Assembly: GCF_963678635.1 (NCBI RefSeq)
Contig: NC_087062.1
Span: 62,420,386-62,480,385, forward strand
DNA: 60,000 bases
Reading direction: 5' to 3'
DNA from: Symsagittifera roscoffensis
Taxonomy: Eukaryota; Xenacoelomorpha; Acoela; Convolutidae
In this document: positions 44,333-53,443 of the stretch, piece by piece
Position numbering within the stretch: the first letter of the stretch is position 1
Layout of the letters: each line of letters begins with the position of its first letter
Position numbers and translations under genes: made by a program
Notes under the pieces: model-generated
Told to the model about the DNA's origin: nothing
Seen by the model: only the letters and a program-made list of their open reading frames with translations
Database searches by the model: none

Positions 44333-45863
44333 TCTTATTTCTTCTGTTTCCTCTTTGTTAAAGAAGTTCCAGGAAGCTGGAGTTAGAGACATAAGACGTT
44401 GTGTCTTCTAGTGACAACGACTAAGTCTTTGCAACAAACTCAAATCTGATTTCAGAATGGTTTGCTATGTCAGGTTTTTCTGTTCTGCGTGGAGAACTTC
44501 TTTTGTGTCTGATCTAATTTGGGAATGGCGTAGAGATTGTGCGTGGAGGGGATGCCTGGTTACTCGGATCTGTACATATACTTGAACATCGAGGTGGTCA
44601 TTGGTCTAGTTCAATGAAGTCCTTTTCTGCGAAGTCAAGTCGTACTCTAAATCCTTTGAGTTGTGATTGTGAGTGGCATATCGATTGTGGTTGGTCATTC
44701 TCTCTCGAGTGTAGTGGGTTCGTTTTGTCTTTAGATGTTCGTCCTTGGTGTTGTATTCTGATCTATGTATTGCATAATGTAATTTACATTTTATAAAACA
44801 TTTATTAGTTTAATATTTTTTAATTATGATTTTAGTTAGTTGTTTTCACAAAAGCTTTTTGTTTTAGTTCGGTTATTTTGAAGAGTTACTCACACTTGAG
44901 TAGCTCTTATTAAAAATAGAGGTGTGGTCACAAAGCGTGGATGTAGCGCGGTGGGTTAGGCCGGCTATAGAGCATGCTCAGGACGTCCTTCCTGGTGGGT
45001 TAGGCCAGGAGTGGGAGTATGATTTCATGCGGTTTTTGTGAGGGGTCCTGTTATGTGACAACGTTTTATGTTGGGTTTGTTGTGGTTTTTCTTATGTCTT
45101 GTTGGTTATGTCCTTTTTCCAAAAAGCAAATTGTTCGTGGTATGGGTTTGTCTTTCGACTTTTTTGTGTTTTATTATTTCTTTCTTAGACTTTATAATAG
45201 TCTTCAAAAGAATAAATTGTCCAGTTTTAAACTGGGTTAATCCGGTTTGGGTACCGTTGGTTTCCTTTTCTTAGTCATGCTGTTATTCTATGATTTGTGG
45301 TATTTAGTAAGCTGCGTTGGTTAGTTTTGTTTAGTATATGATTCCTTTCCAACCGGGTTAAAGGAAAGTTTGAAACATGTTATTATATGTTAGAGTTGTT
45401 GAGTGTGAAAACTTGAAACTGAAATTCATTATTTTAAACAATTCTTCGTGGGCGAGCTGTGCGAGTGTGGATAGAATTTCTGTGCGAATGAATGGGAATA
45501 TCAAAAGGTTAGTACTGCATTTGCATTTTATTAATTTACTGCATAGAATTTGGAAATTTACTGCTAGTTATGGGGGATTTTAAGTTACAAATTTTCATCA
45601 TAATTAGATTTACTGCTTGTGGGGAAAATTTTAGAAATGAATTTACTGCATTGGTATTAAATTTATAAATTTATAAGTGTAAGAGATTAATAGAATTGTT
45701 GAAATCTGTTTGATGAAATTTGCGATCTTTATTTGTCTTTTGTGGTTTTTGTAGGTGATCGTCGGATGAAGGCTAAAAATCTAAAGAAAACATGGATAAA
45801 GTATGGTGAGTTTTTTTAATATTTTAATTAGTTAGTAATATTCATTTAATTCATACTTACCTG
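44333..45863 (-). other. 3' non-coding region of element 3
   Basis: About 1.5 kb with no motif-bearing frame on the coding strand. It contains a 20-30 bp near-repeat around GTGGGTTAGGCC at 44,950 and 44,995. The plus-strand frames at 44,539-45,583 are hydrophobic by composition and look like chance. Confidence 0.45.
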
Positions 45864-47668
45864 TTAGTCGTCGGGGAAAAAACCGTGGGGGAAGATGTCG
45901 TGGATGAGATCGGAATTTGTTAGTAGTTTAGCTAAGATGCGGATGATATTTTTAGTCTGAAGCAGTGGCCAAAGCAATTGAAGTGCCTTAATAGTGGTTA
46001 GTTCTTCAGTGCCAACTGCAAACTCATAAGGTGTGTTTTGGATTAGATTATATAATTTGTGATTGAATTTAGTGTTGTGGATGAATTCTAAAATTGGGAT
46101 TTCTATAGGTTGTACAAACTCGTGCGGGATAAGGAAGGGTCGGGATTCTTCGGCGTTGAAGGTCTTGGTGATGGGACAGAAGATGTACATTTGGGTTATG
46201 GGATCATAATTGCGAAGAATACCATGAAGGTTAGTATCTTTAATGCAATATGTGAAATTTAGGAAAAATGGTGAAGTGTATTTGGAATTAATGAATTGAA
46301 AGCGATGGTGTGGTTGTCTAGAGGGTGTGTGTAGGTCAAAGTGATTTTGGATGAAGCGGTAATAACTATATGTGTGGGTTTGTTTAGTGCGCAACATAAT
46401 ATCGTGTGAGCAGTGTAAATCTCTTTCGTGTGGTGCAAGGAAATGAAAGGTTAGTGAAAATATTTGGAAGCGTTCTTTAAAACTTTCGTATGCTTGTGTG
46501 TCTGTTAGTGCTTCTGAAATAATGTGATCAAACTTTCGGTCGAAGATGTTTAGTGTAAATATATATGGTGTCTTGATGAAAAATTTCTCGGTAATTTGTG
46601 GATTAGCGAAGCGATCGTCGTCTAAGAATTGATCTTGGTTAGCTCTGATGATGTTTTGATCATAGTATTCGAGTGTATATTCGTTAGCTCTAGGTGCAGT
46701 GTGTGTTTTAGTGATTTTTTATATCCAACGTAAGTAAATTGTCTAGCGGTTAGTGGTGTAGTGAGTCGATATAGCATGTCCGTATTTCGCTCTATATCGA
46801 TGTGAGTGTTAGATAAAGGTAAGCAAAGAGGGTTAGTAAAATGATAATATGAGGTCCAAGAGAGAGTGGGCATTAAAACGTATTCATCTACAAAGTTGCG
46901 TGTTTCGTTAGTGTCGTGGGGGGTGTTTAAGGTGTATTGTGGGAATGAGGGTAAGGTGATGGCTAAGAATTCTTTTGTGTTAGTATGCTTGGGGTGGTTG
47001 ATGTATTCACGGGCTGTTCCTGGTTTTGCTGGGAAAGGATGGTTGGCGAACTTTCTTTTAAAATTTCTTTAAGCTCTATTAGTGTTGAGTGAAGATTCAG
47101 TTGATGTGGATGATGGTGCTAATGATTCAGTATAATTTGAAGAGGGTGTAGGGGTAGGGGGGTTGGATGAATTTATTGTGGAGGAGATTTGGTTTATGGT
47201 TGGGGTATTAAGGTGGTAGGGTTGTTGTTGAAGGGTAATAAAATTATCTAGCTCTGGGGAGATTCGGGGGGTGTCTGGAGAATGAGATGATTGGTCAGAA
47301 TGGTATGAGGAGTAGGTTGGGGTAACTTGGGAAGCATAAGAGGGTGTGGGAGTGATTGGGTCAGGGTTATTGGATAATATGGGTTGAAAAGGGGGTTGAG
47401 AAAATTTAGAAGAGTTATGAAAATTATTGGATGGGGATGGTTCTGAGTCGGCAAATTCATCGGGGGTTTCAATATTCGGGTTATTGAGTTGTGAGATGGA
47501 ATATATAACTGAGATGTGTGAATTAGTGTCGGAATTCATGCCTGATGTTACATTACTAGATGGAAAATCGGGTGGCGGAAAAGCAAAAAGTGGTATTATT
47601 GGGATTGGAGAGGTAAGATTGGTTGGGTGGGAATTTGATCGGTGTAGTGATCCAAGTTGGCGGCTCAT
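45864..47668 (-). pseudogene. 3'-most gene of element 3, unknown product, interrupted by one stop and one frameshift
   Basis: The start ATG at 47,668 overlaps the envelope stop (ATGA). The first 199 codons are Ser/Pro/Thr/Asn-rich and probably disordered. An in-frame TAA at 47,069 is followed in the same frame by a coding-like stretch (65 codons) and the frame starting at 46,873. At the A6 run near 46,712 (TATAAAAAATCA) the coding-like sequence moves one base back and then runs open to TAA at 45,864, including the 177-codon frame from 46,397. Without the interruptions the gene would be about 600 codons, with a structured second half ending FPHGFFPDD. I recognise no family. Its place 3' of envelope resembles that of accessory genes in complex retroviruses, which is only an analogy. 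Confidence 0.55.
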
Positions 47669-50283
47669 CGTGGGCTAAAACAATGATTATTTTGAGACTG
47701 AAAAGCGGTGGTATGGGGTTGTTCAATAATTTGTTCATAAGTATTATGGTCTTGTGACTGGTGTGTCATTATATGTTGGATGGGACTTTGTGATGTGGTG
47801 AGTTGAAAATTTGGATTATGTGTGATGGCTAAATTTCGAAAATTTCGTGGGACTAGGGATAGTGGATGGTTATTTGGTAGGGGTGGTAATTGTGGTGCCG
47901 TTGGCGTTATGTCTACATTGTTATGTTCTTCGTCGTATGTATTTTGTCGTGTTGCTATTTTTGTGTTATATTCTTTTATTTGTGCGTCTAAAAGAATTTT
48001 GTTTATAGATGTAGAAAAGATTCCAAAAAATCCTGCAAAGAGTATGCGTGCTACGCTTGCTTGTCTGTTTACTTGTGTGTGTATAGCACATGTGTTGTAG
48101 ATTCCTTTTAAAAGTGAGAAAAGAAATCCAATAAAGTTAAACATTGCGTATAAAATAGTCAATTTTTCTAAGATGTAGTAGGGCCATCCTAGAAAATCGA
48201 GGATCTCATTTTTGAGTGTAACAAAGCTAAAAATGTTAATTGGTGATATATCTTGGGGACGGTATTTTTCACCGTTTAGATATATATAATCTTTAATGTC
48301 TTTAAAATATCCGCTATAGTCTTGCGTGTAGATATCGGCAAATCCTGCGGTTTCTGCAAGTTTGCGTAAATTTTAGTCTATTGATTGTCTTTGTATAGTG
48401 TCCATTTGTGTTAATAATTCTTGGAATTGTTGTGTTCTAATGTGATGTTGAATATCTGATTTTGAATAGATTCCTATTGATTGTAAGTCTATATTTGGGT
48501 TTCGAGCAATAGCGCGAATGCTTTCTGGTGAAAATTTTTTGAGTGATTGCATTAATGTGGGATATGGAGTGAGAAGATAATATTTATTTTCATCAGGGTT
48601 TAGTTGTACTACATTGTGGCTGTTTTCTGATCCACATGGGACTGCGGTATCCCAGAAATAGGTTCTTCGTGAAAGTGTATCCACGAAATGTACTTTATTC
48701 TTATAAAAGATAGGGATTCTTTTATAACATCGTTTATCTTCAAAAACGTATAGTGGTGATACTTTTTTAGTACAAGTATAAAACCATAAGATGTTTCCTT
48801 CATAGTCTAAAAAATTTGATCTATTTCCAGATAATAAGTATCCTGCATAGGGTATTTTTAATACTGCTAGTGCAAGTGATTGTAATATTTGTGTTCGTTC
48901 TAATTCGCATAGTTGGTGTAGTGTTTCTAATTCGGAGAGTGACATTTCTTGAAAAATTCGGCTAATTGTATAATCTAGTTTCATATCTAAATGAATATCA
49001 TAGTGGATATTACCGAAATATGTAGTATTCATTAGTGATAATTCTTGTAAGCGTGTGCTTCTGGTGTCATGGGGTTTTAGATGTCCACCAGGTTGTCCGT
49101 TGCTTTTTTCAAAATTAACTGGTATATAGGATGTTCCTTCGTTTGGAGGATGACCTGTGGCATATGGGTCGATTTTTACTTTTCCAGTGGTCATGTCGAA
49201 TCCTTTTTCGTATTCAACTAATATTTCAGAGTATTGTGTTCTGTGAAGTGGATTCCTGTATTTACATGCAAGTTCTGTTTCTTGATATATTTGAAAACGT
49301 GTCAATTTATTTTCTATATTGTCTATGTTTCTAAAGTTAGAACTTAGTTTTCGTGATGGATGGACTTGTTCATATGGAATTGATTGTATAAAATATTTTT
49401 CGTGAAATTTTATCATACGAGCGTGTATTTTTGCTACTTGAAATGTTGTACATGTATCTTCGGGGAACCAAACAATTGTTGCTTGTGTTCTCGTTGTAGG
49501 GTCGCAACAACCTTGATCATTTTTACAAGGTAATCGGATTCCTTGATAGATCATTGTATTATCTGATAAATCTCGTGTTAGTTGTATTTTTTCGAGTTGT
49601 ATTTTCCAATCGAAAAACATTATTTCTTGGTATCCTTTATTTTTTGTGTCTGCTTTGCAGTTTGATGGGTCATTTATACCAATGTGTGGTATCCAATGTT
49701 TATCGTGTAGGTCATAGGTTAATCGTCCGTGTGCGCCGTTATACGGGTATTTTTCGTCTAGTTTTATATGTCCTTGGTGTCTTTCAAGTTGTGATTGATG
49801 TACAGAGTCTGAAAAAACTTGAAAATTAACTAACTTTCTTGCGGAGTTTTTATTTAGTGTGATGTTTAGTCTAAGTAATTCATTTTTACAATCGTCGGGA
49901 TTGAGATGTAAAAGACGTTCTATATTACTCTGATAGAATGATTCATGGTCAAGTCGGTTTTTGTTTCCGTTCGAGACTTGTGAACAATGTACTTTCTTTT
50001 CGGAAAATGTTGCTGTGAATTTATAACCTGTAACTGTTGTTGCTCGGGCTTTTGAATAGAGTGTTGCTATTACATCTGTGGTTTCTATAGCTTGTGGTTC
50101 TGTTTCACATTGTGATACTTGATTTATTGCATATTTATGTAGTGTTTTTTGTTCATTTTCTTCACAATCGTAATGTGTTACTAATAAATCTTGTGGTCCT
50201 GTACGAGGGGAAGGGTTTATGTTTTGATTTGAGATTACTAGAAAAAGGAGTTGGAGAAAAATTAATAATTTTAGAATATACAT
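47665..50283 (-). pseudogene. Envelope-like glycoprotein gene split by an in-frame TAA
   Basis: The first part (48,373-50,283, 636 codons) starts with a strong signal peptide (MYILKLLIFLQLLFLVIS). It has many cysteines and N-x-S/T sequons and a hydrophobic KIPYAGYLL stretch around residue 490. TAA at 48,373-48,375 interrupts it. The same frame then stays open for about 70 more codons and through the 165-codon frame at 47,665-48,162, which carries two hydrophobic segments (ILYAMFNFIGFLFSLL, and ILFAGFFGIFSTSINKILL) suitable for a membrane anchor, then a polar tail. Position after pol, signal peptide and C-terminal anchor support an envelope role. I see no furin site followed by a Gly-rich fusion peptide as in errantivirus F-like proteins. 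The C-rich block near residues 500-560 (a C...F-V-D...R...C pattern) vaguely recalls class III-type glycoproteins captured by other retroelements; this is weak. Confidence 0.6.
48376..50283 (-). CDS. Envelope-like ORF, ectodomain part as it stands (636 codons)
   Basis: This is the intact portion before the TAA: signal peptide and ectodomain without a membrane anchor. If expressed as is, it would be a secreted glycoprotein. Its start ATG lies 13 bases inside the preceding ATG-less frame, in another frame, so the two overlap. Confidence 0.6.
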
Positions 50284-51407
50284 GTGTATGATAATCCTGA
50301 GTATGGATTATAAAATGTAATGTAGCCAATTGTGTTTTTGGTATATCTGTCGTATTTGTATATTACTTCAGTAGTTATAAACGGTGGTGGTAGTGATTGA
50401 GCTGTTATGTTAGGTGGATTTAATGGGTAGGGATGTTGGGTAATATTATTTAACTTAACTGTGATTTCAAACTTTAATTGTAAACTGTTTTGTTGGAGTA
50501 TTTGAATATTGTGATCACGGATATCGTTGTGAATATCTTGGCGATATTGTAATCTATTAAGTGCCCAGTTATGAAGGCGGTTACTTTCTTGATGTTGTCC
50601 AAATAATGGTGGAGGTGCTGTAAATGTATTCCAATCTAGTCTTAAAGGAATATTTATTGATGATTGTTCTCGATATCTGGCGTCGAGATTATTTGGAAAA
50701 TTTAAGTTAAAAGGTGGTGGTGAAATCTGGCTTATTGATGGTGTTGATGGTAGTGATAATGTTTCTGGTAGTGATGAGGATGTTGTTGTATCCGTAGAAA
50801 TATCTATTGGATTATTGACTAAATTTAATTCACCTTGTGTAAATGAATGTGTTGTCCAATATGGTAGTCGTGATGCCTGGTTTGGGGGGTTAAAGGGATT
50901 TTCACGTATTTGTTCAGATGTTGGTGTTGAACCTAAGTAATCTGATGGTAGGCTTGAGGTGCTACGTTGTGAAAGAAGCGTAGGGGTTTCTGGTAATATA
51001 CCAATGGGGTTTTCTGGAGTGTTTTGTGATGGGGATTGAGGTATATCAAAATGAACTCGGGGAGTTTGAAAATTTCTGTTTCGTCGAGGATGTATAATTT
51101 GTCTATTTATTTCGACTGTATTTTGGTTTTGACTAGGATTTCTTATTCTACTTAGTTCTTGTGGTAGTGTTGGGTATAGGTTATATGTTGGTTCGCTTAG
51201 AGGTGCTTGTCGTTGAACTGGTTCTAGTGGTTCTGATAAACGAGCATGTCGTTCTTCAAAAGTGTATGGATTGTCTTGAAAAGAAATTCGTGTAGATGTT
51301 TGAGGGTTTTGAGTAATTGAAGGTGGTGTTTGGTTATCTTGGGATGATGTCGGTGAAGACTGACTTTGTGACTGTTGGGTAGCAATTTTTGATGGATTTT
51401 TGAATTG
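50271..51407 (-). CDS. 378-codon open frame with no possible NTG start codon, element 3
   Basis: I checked every triplet of this frame: between TAA at 51,408-51,410 and TAA at 50,271-50,273 there is no stop and also no ATG, GTG, TTG or CTG. The predicted chain is rich in Pro, Ser, Thr, Gln and Asn (ETLSLPSTPSISQISPPPF, NLYPTLPQELSRIRNPSQN) with a more structured last third (RLHNWALNRLQYRQDI, then VIYKYDRYTKNTIGYITFYN). Such length without stops in AT-rich DNA is unlikely by chance, and the composition resembles the other ORFs of this element. It starts six bases past the TAA of the 62-residue membrane ORF and runs 13 bases into the envelope ORF. Splicing, frameshifting from the preceding ORF or a non-AUG start are the options; loss of a start codon is another. 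The product is unknown. Confidence 0.6.
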   Translation of the reverse strand, partial: QFKNPSKIATQQSQSQSSPTSSQDNQTPPSITQNPQTSTRISFQDNPYTFEERHARLSEPLEPVQRQAPLSEPTYNLYPTLPQELSRIRNPSQNQNTVEINRQIIHPRRNRNFQTPRVHFDIPQSPSQNTPENPIGILPETPTLLSQRSTSSLPSDYLGSTPTSEQIRENPFNPPNQASRLPYWTTHSFTQGELNLVNNPIDISTDTTTSSSLPETLSLPSTPSISQISPPPFNLNFPNNLDARYREQSSINIPLRLDWNTFTAPPPLFGQHQESNRLHNWALNRLQYRQDIHNDIRDHNIQILQQNSLQLKFEITVKLNNITQHPYPLNPPNITAQSLPPPFITTEVIYKYDRYTKNTIGYITFYNPYSGLSYTCIF

Positions 51408-51412
51408 TTACT

Positions 51413-51601
51413 TTAGTGGGAAGGTTTATGTTTATTATAATATTCTTCCAAAAAAAGAATTAGAAGGATTGTTGCTAGGGCAAATGTGAAGATTGCTTTC
51501 TTTATACATTTACATATTGTCAAAATGAGGGATGATAAGAATGCTATGAAAATTACAAACAATAAAAAAATATCAGTTCTACTGAAATTTTTTCGTATCA
51601 T
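51413..51601 (-). CDS. Small membrane protein ORF b of element 3 (62 residues)
   Basis: It starts at 51,601 with ATGA overlapping the stop of the preceding ORF. A basic N-terminus (MIRKNFSRTD) is followed by two hydrophobic segments (IFLLFVIFIAFLSSLILTI and AIFTFALATILLILFL) separated by CKCIKK, then a short charged tail. It looks like a small two-pass hairpin membrane protein, such as small accessory proteins of enveloped viruses; function unknown. Confidence 0.55.
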   Translation of the reverse strand: MIRKNFSRTDIFLLFVIFIAFLSSLILTICKCIKKAIFTFALATILLILFLEEYYNKHKPSH

Positions 51602-51828
51602 TTAGACAAGTTATATGAATCGTACCTGTGGATGTAATCAAGGGTTTTGGAAAGTTGGAGGAATAGTTCGAGTATAGTGTAGAAAATTAAAAAAATGTTA
51701 CAAAAAACGATTAGGATTATTAGAAAAGATTCAAGTATATCAAAAAGAAATATTATAAAGGTTTCAAGTATTGTAAAAAAATGTTTAAAATTTATGAGTA
51801 TTTGAGTAACTGATTGAGAGAAGAGCAT
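51598..51828 (-). CDS. Small membrane protein ORF a of element 3 (76 residues)
   Basis: Its ATG at 51,828 follows directly after the TAA of a short open frame (TAAATG), and its TGA overlaps the next ATG (ATGA). It is very hydrophobic in the middle (FIIFLFDILESFLIILIVFC, NIFLIFYTILELFL) with an amphipathic tail (TLDYIHRYDSYNLSK). It could be a membrane protein; function unknown. Confidence 0.5.
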   Translation of the reverse strand: MLFSQSVTQILINFKHFFTILETFIIFLFDILESFLIILIVFCNIFLIFYTILELFLQLSKTLDYIHRYDSYNLSK

Positions 51829-51981
51829 TTAAGAAATGATCTCTTGGTCGAATATTTTTTGCTGTTCGAGGCGATTTTCTAGTGTGGTCGGATTATTTAT
51901 TAGTTTTTTGACAAGTGGGTTGAGTTTTGTAAAAAATTGTTGGGGGCAATTTTCATGGTGATTGGGAGGTCGTCTTTTTCT
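51829..51981 (-). CDS. Short ATG-less open frame (50 codons) abutting ORF a
   Basis: Open from after a TAA at 51,982-51,984 to TAA at 51,829-51,831. It begins RKRRPPNHHENC and continues with an amphipathic helix-like stretch (LVKKLINNPTTLENRLEQQK). No ATG. It abuts the next ORF start exactly (TAA then ATG), which suggests a real coding end, perhaps of a spliced product. Weak on its own. Confidence 0.3.
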   Translation of the reverse strand, partial: RKRRPPNHHENCPQQFFTKLNPLVKKLINNPTTLENRLEQQKIFDQEIIS

Positions 51982-51984
51982 TTA

Positions 51985-52426
51985 TTTTTGTTTGTCAAAT
52001 GATCCGGGGTATGGTGAGATTTTTATACTTTAGGCTAATTAAAATGTTCATTTTGTTACTTTAGGCTAAGTTAACAAATTTGCTTTGGGGGTATTCGTGG
52101 TCTGAGTTGGGGAAATATTGTTGATCTTTGGGTTATTAGATAAGGGAGGGGTACGGTATTATGGTGATATTTATTTTAGTTGTCAAGTTGGAGTGGTTTG
52201 CTTATTTTTGACCTGGAGGTCGTAAAGTTATAGTTATAGATGTGCCTGGAGTTTTATATGATTCGTCTAATTGGTCTTAGTTTGAGTTAGAGAAAGTGAC
52301 GGATTGGATGAATCCTATTGGTCTATTTTGAACTAGAATTATTGCGTACTTGTCAGCATGTTATTTTGAAAAATGTAAATGAAAAATGTTTCGGAGGTTT
52401 CAAGATAGTGAAGTATAATGTTAAAA
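51985..52426 (-). other. Spacer between integrase end and the membrane ORFs
   Basis: No frame longer than a few dozen codons on the coding strand; I see no clear signal. It could hold a splice acceptor for subgenomic messages. Confidence 0.35.
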
Positions 52427-53443
52427 TTACTTTTGAAATTCCACTTTCTTTAAAATTTTAGATTGGGGGATGAATATTTTATAGTTTTTACGTGGTTGAT
52501 TTCGGAGTCTTGTTGTTTTTCTATTTTCTGATTTGTCGATTTGTTCTTGGGGTATTATTTGTTCGGTCATTTTTTTATTTTTTCTTTGTTTTGGGGATTC
52601 TTTATGGTTTTGTGTATTGTTTTTGGTGGCGATTGGTTTTGTGTTTTGATTTTCGGTGGGGTTATCATTTTGTTCTGTGTTTTTCAGATGTGGTTCATTT
52701 TGAATGATTTTTAATCCTGTGAAAGAATATAATTGAGTTAATTCGCGGAGTGCGTATTCTTTTGGGTAATAAGGTAATAGGTTGTTTCGATGTTGAACGA
52801 TTTCTTTTTTGTTTGAGTCGGTAATTTTATATGTGACATCAGTGGGTTTTGCAATTATTTGGTATGGTCCTTTTCGAAGGGGTTGTAATTTTTTAGAAAT
52901 TCCTTTTTGAGTATTAAAATTAGGTATTAAAACAAATGTTCCAATTTTTAATTCGGAGGCTGGTGTAAAACGTGAATTGATTTGTTCATTAATGTTTTGT
53001 CTTTGTAATAACTTTTTTGTTATTTTTTGATAAATTTCATTGTGTTTTTTATCTCTATTTAGAATCCATTCGGTGTGTGTACCGGAGGCTAGTTTAAGAA
53101 TTTGTGGGTGATGAAAATGATCTTCATCGTGTGTATGTAAAGGTAGGTTATAACAAATTGAGTCTTTATTTGGTTGACAATAAACTTGTGCGTTTTTATG
53201 AGAATTTGCTGTAAACATTATTGGTTTGCGTGGCTTTTGGTTAAAAACCATTTCGTATGGTGATATTCCTAAAGTTGTCGTAATTTGTGAATTATACGCT
53301 AAGGGAAATAATTTTACATCTGCTGACCATTCGGTATATTTTGTATCATTTCCGTTGATGATACATCTAAGATATTCTTGTAATGAACGGTTCATACCTT
53401 CGACTAAGCCGTTTGTCCAAGGTGCATGAGATGTACGTGGTTT
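52427..53443 (-). pseudogene. Integrase C-terminal part of element 3, remainder of pol missing
   Basis: The frame is 322 codons from the Met at 53,395 and is open about 15 codons further upstream. Upstream residues HKPRTSHAPWTNGLVEGMNR contain the third catalytic residue (Glu) of the DDE core; the two preceding Asp residues, the zinc finger, RNase H and reverse transcriptase are absent. The C-terminal domain has the GPY motif (LRKGPYQIIAKPTDVTYKI, then NLLPYYPKEYA) typical of Ty3/gypsy integrases, followed by a charged tail (PKQRKNKKM, KTTRLRNQPRKNY). The frame differs from that of the protease-bearing ORF next to it. Integrase activity is impossible. Confidence 0.8.

Noticed and set aside
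46690-46730. Programmed -1 frameshift at the A6 run
   Set aside because: The zero-frame heptamer is T AAA AAA, which lacks the X-XXY-YYZ form, and no strong downstream structure was evident; a simple indel in a homopolymer is likelier.
47665-50283. Errantivirus (baculovirus F-like) type of envelope
   Set aside because: No furin-like site followed by a Gly-rich fusion peptide is visible, so I did not assign that class.
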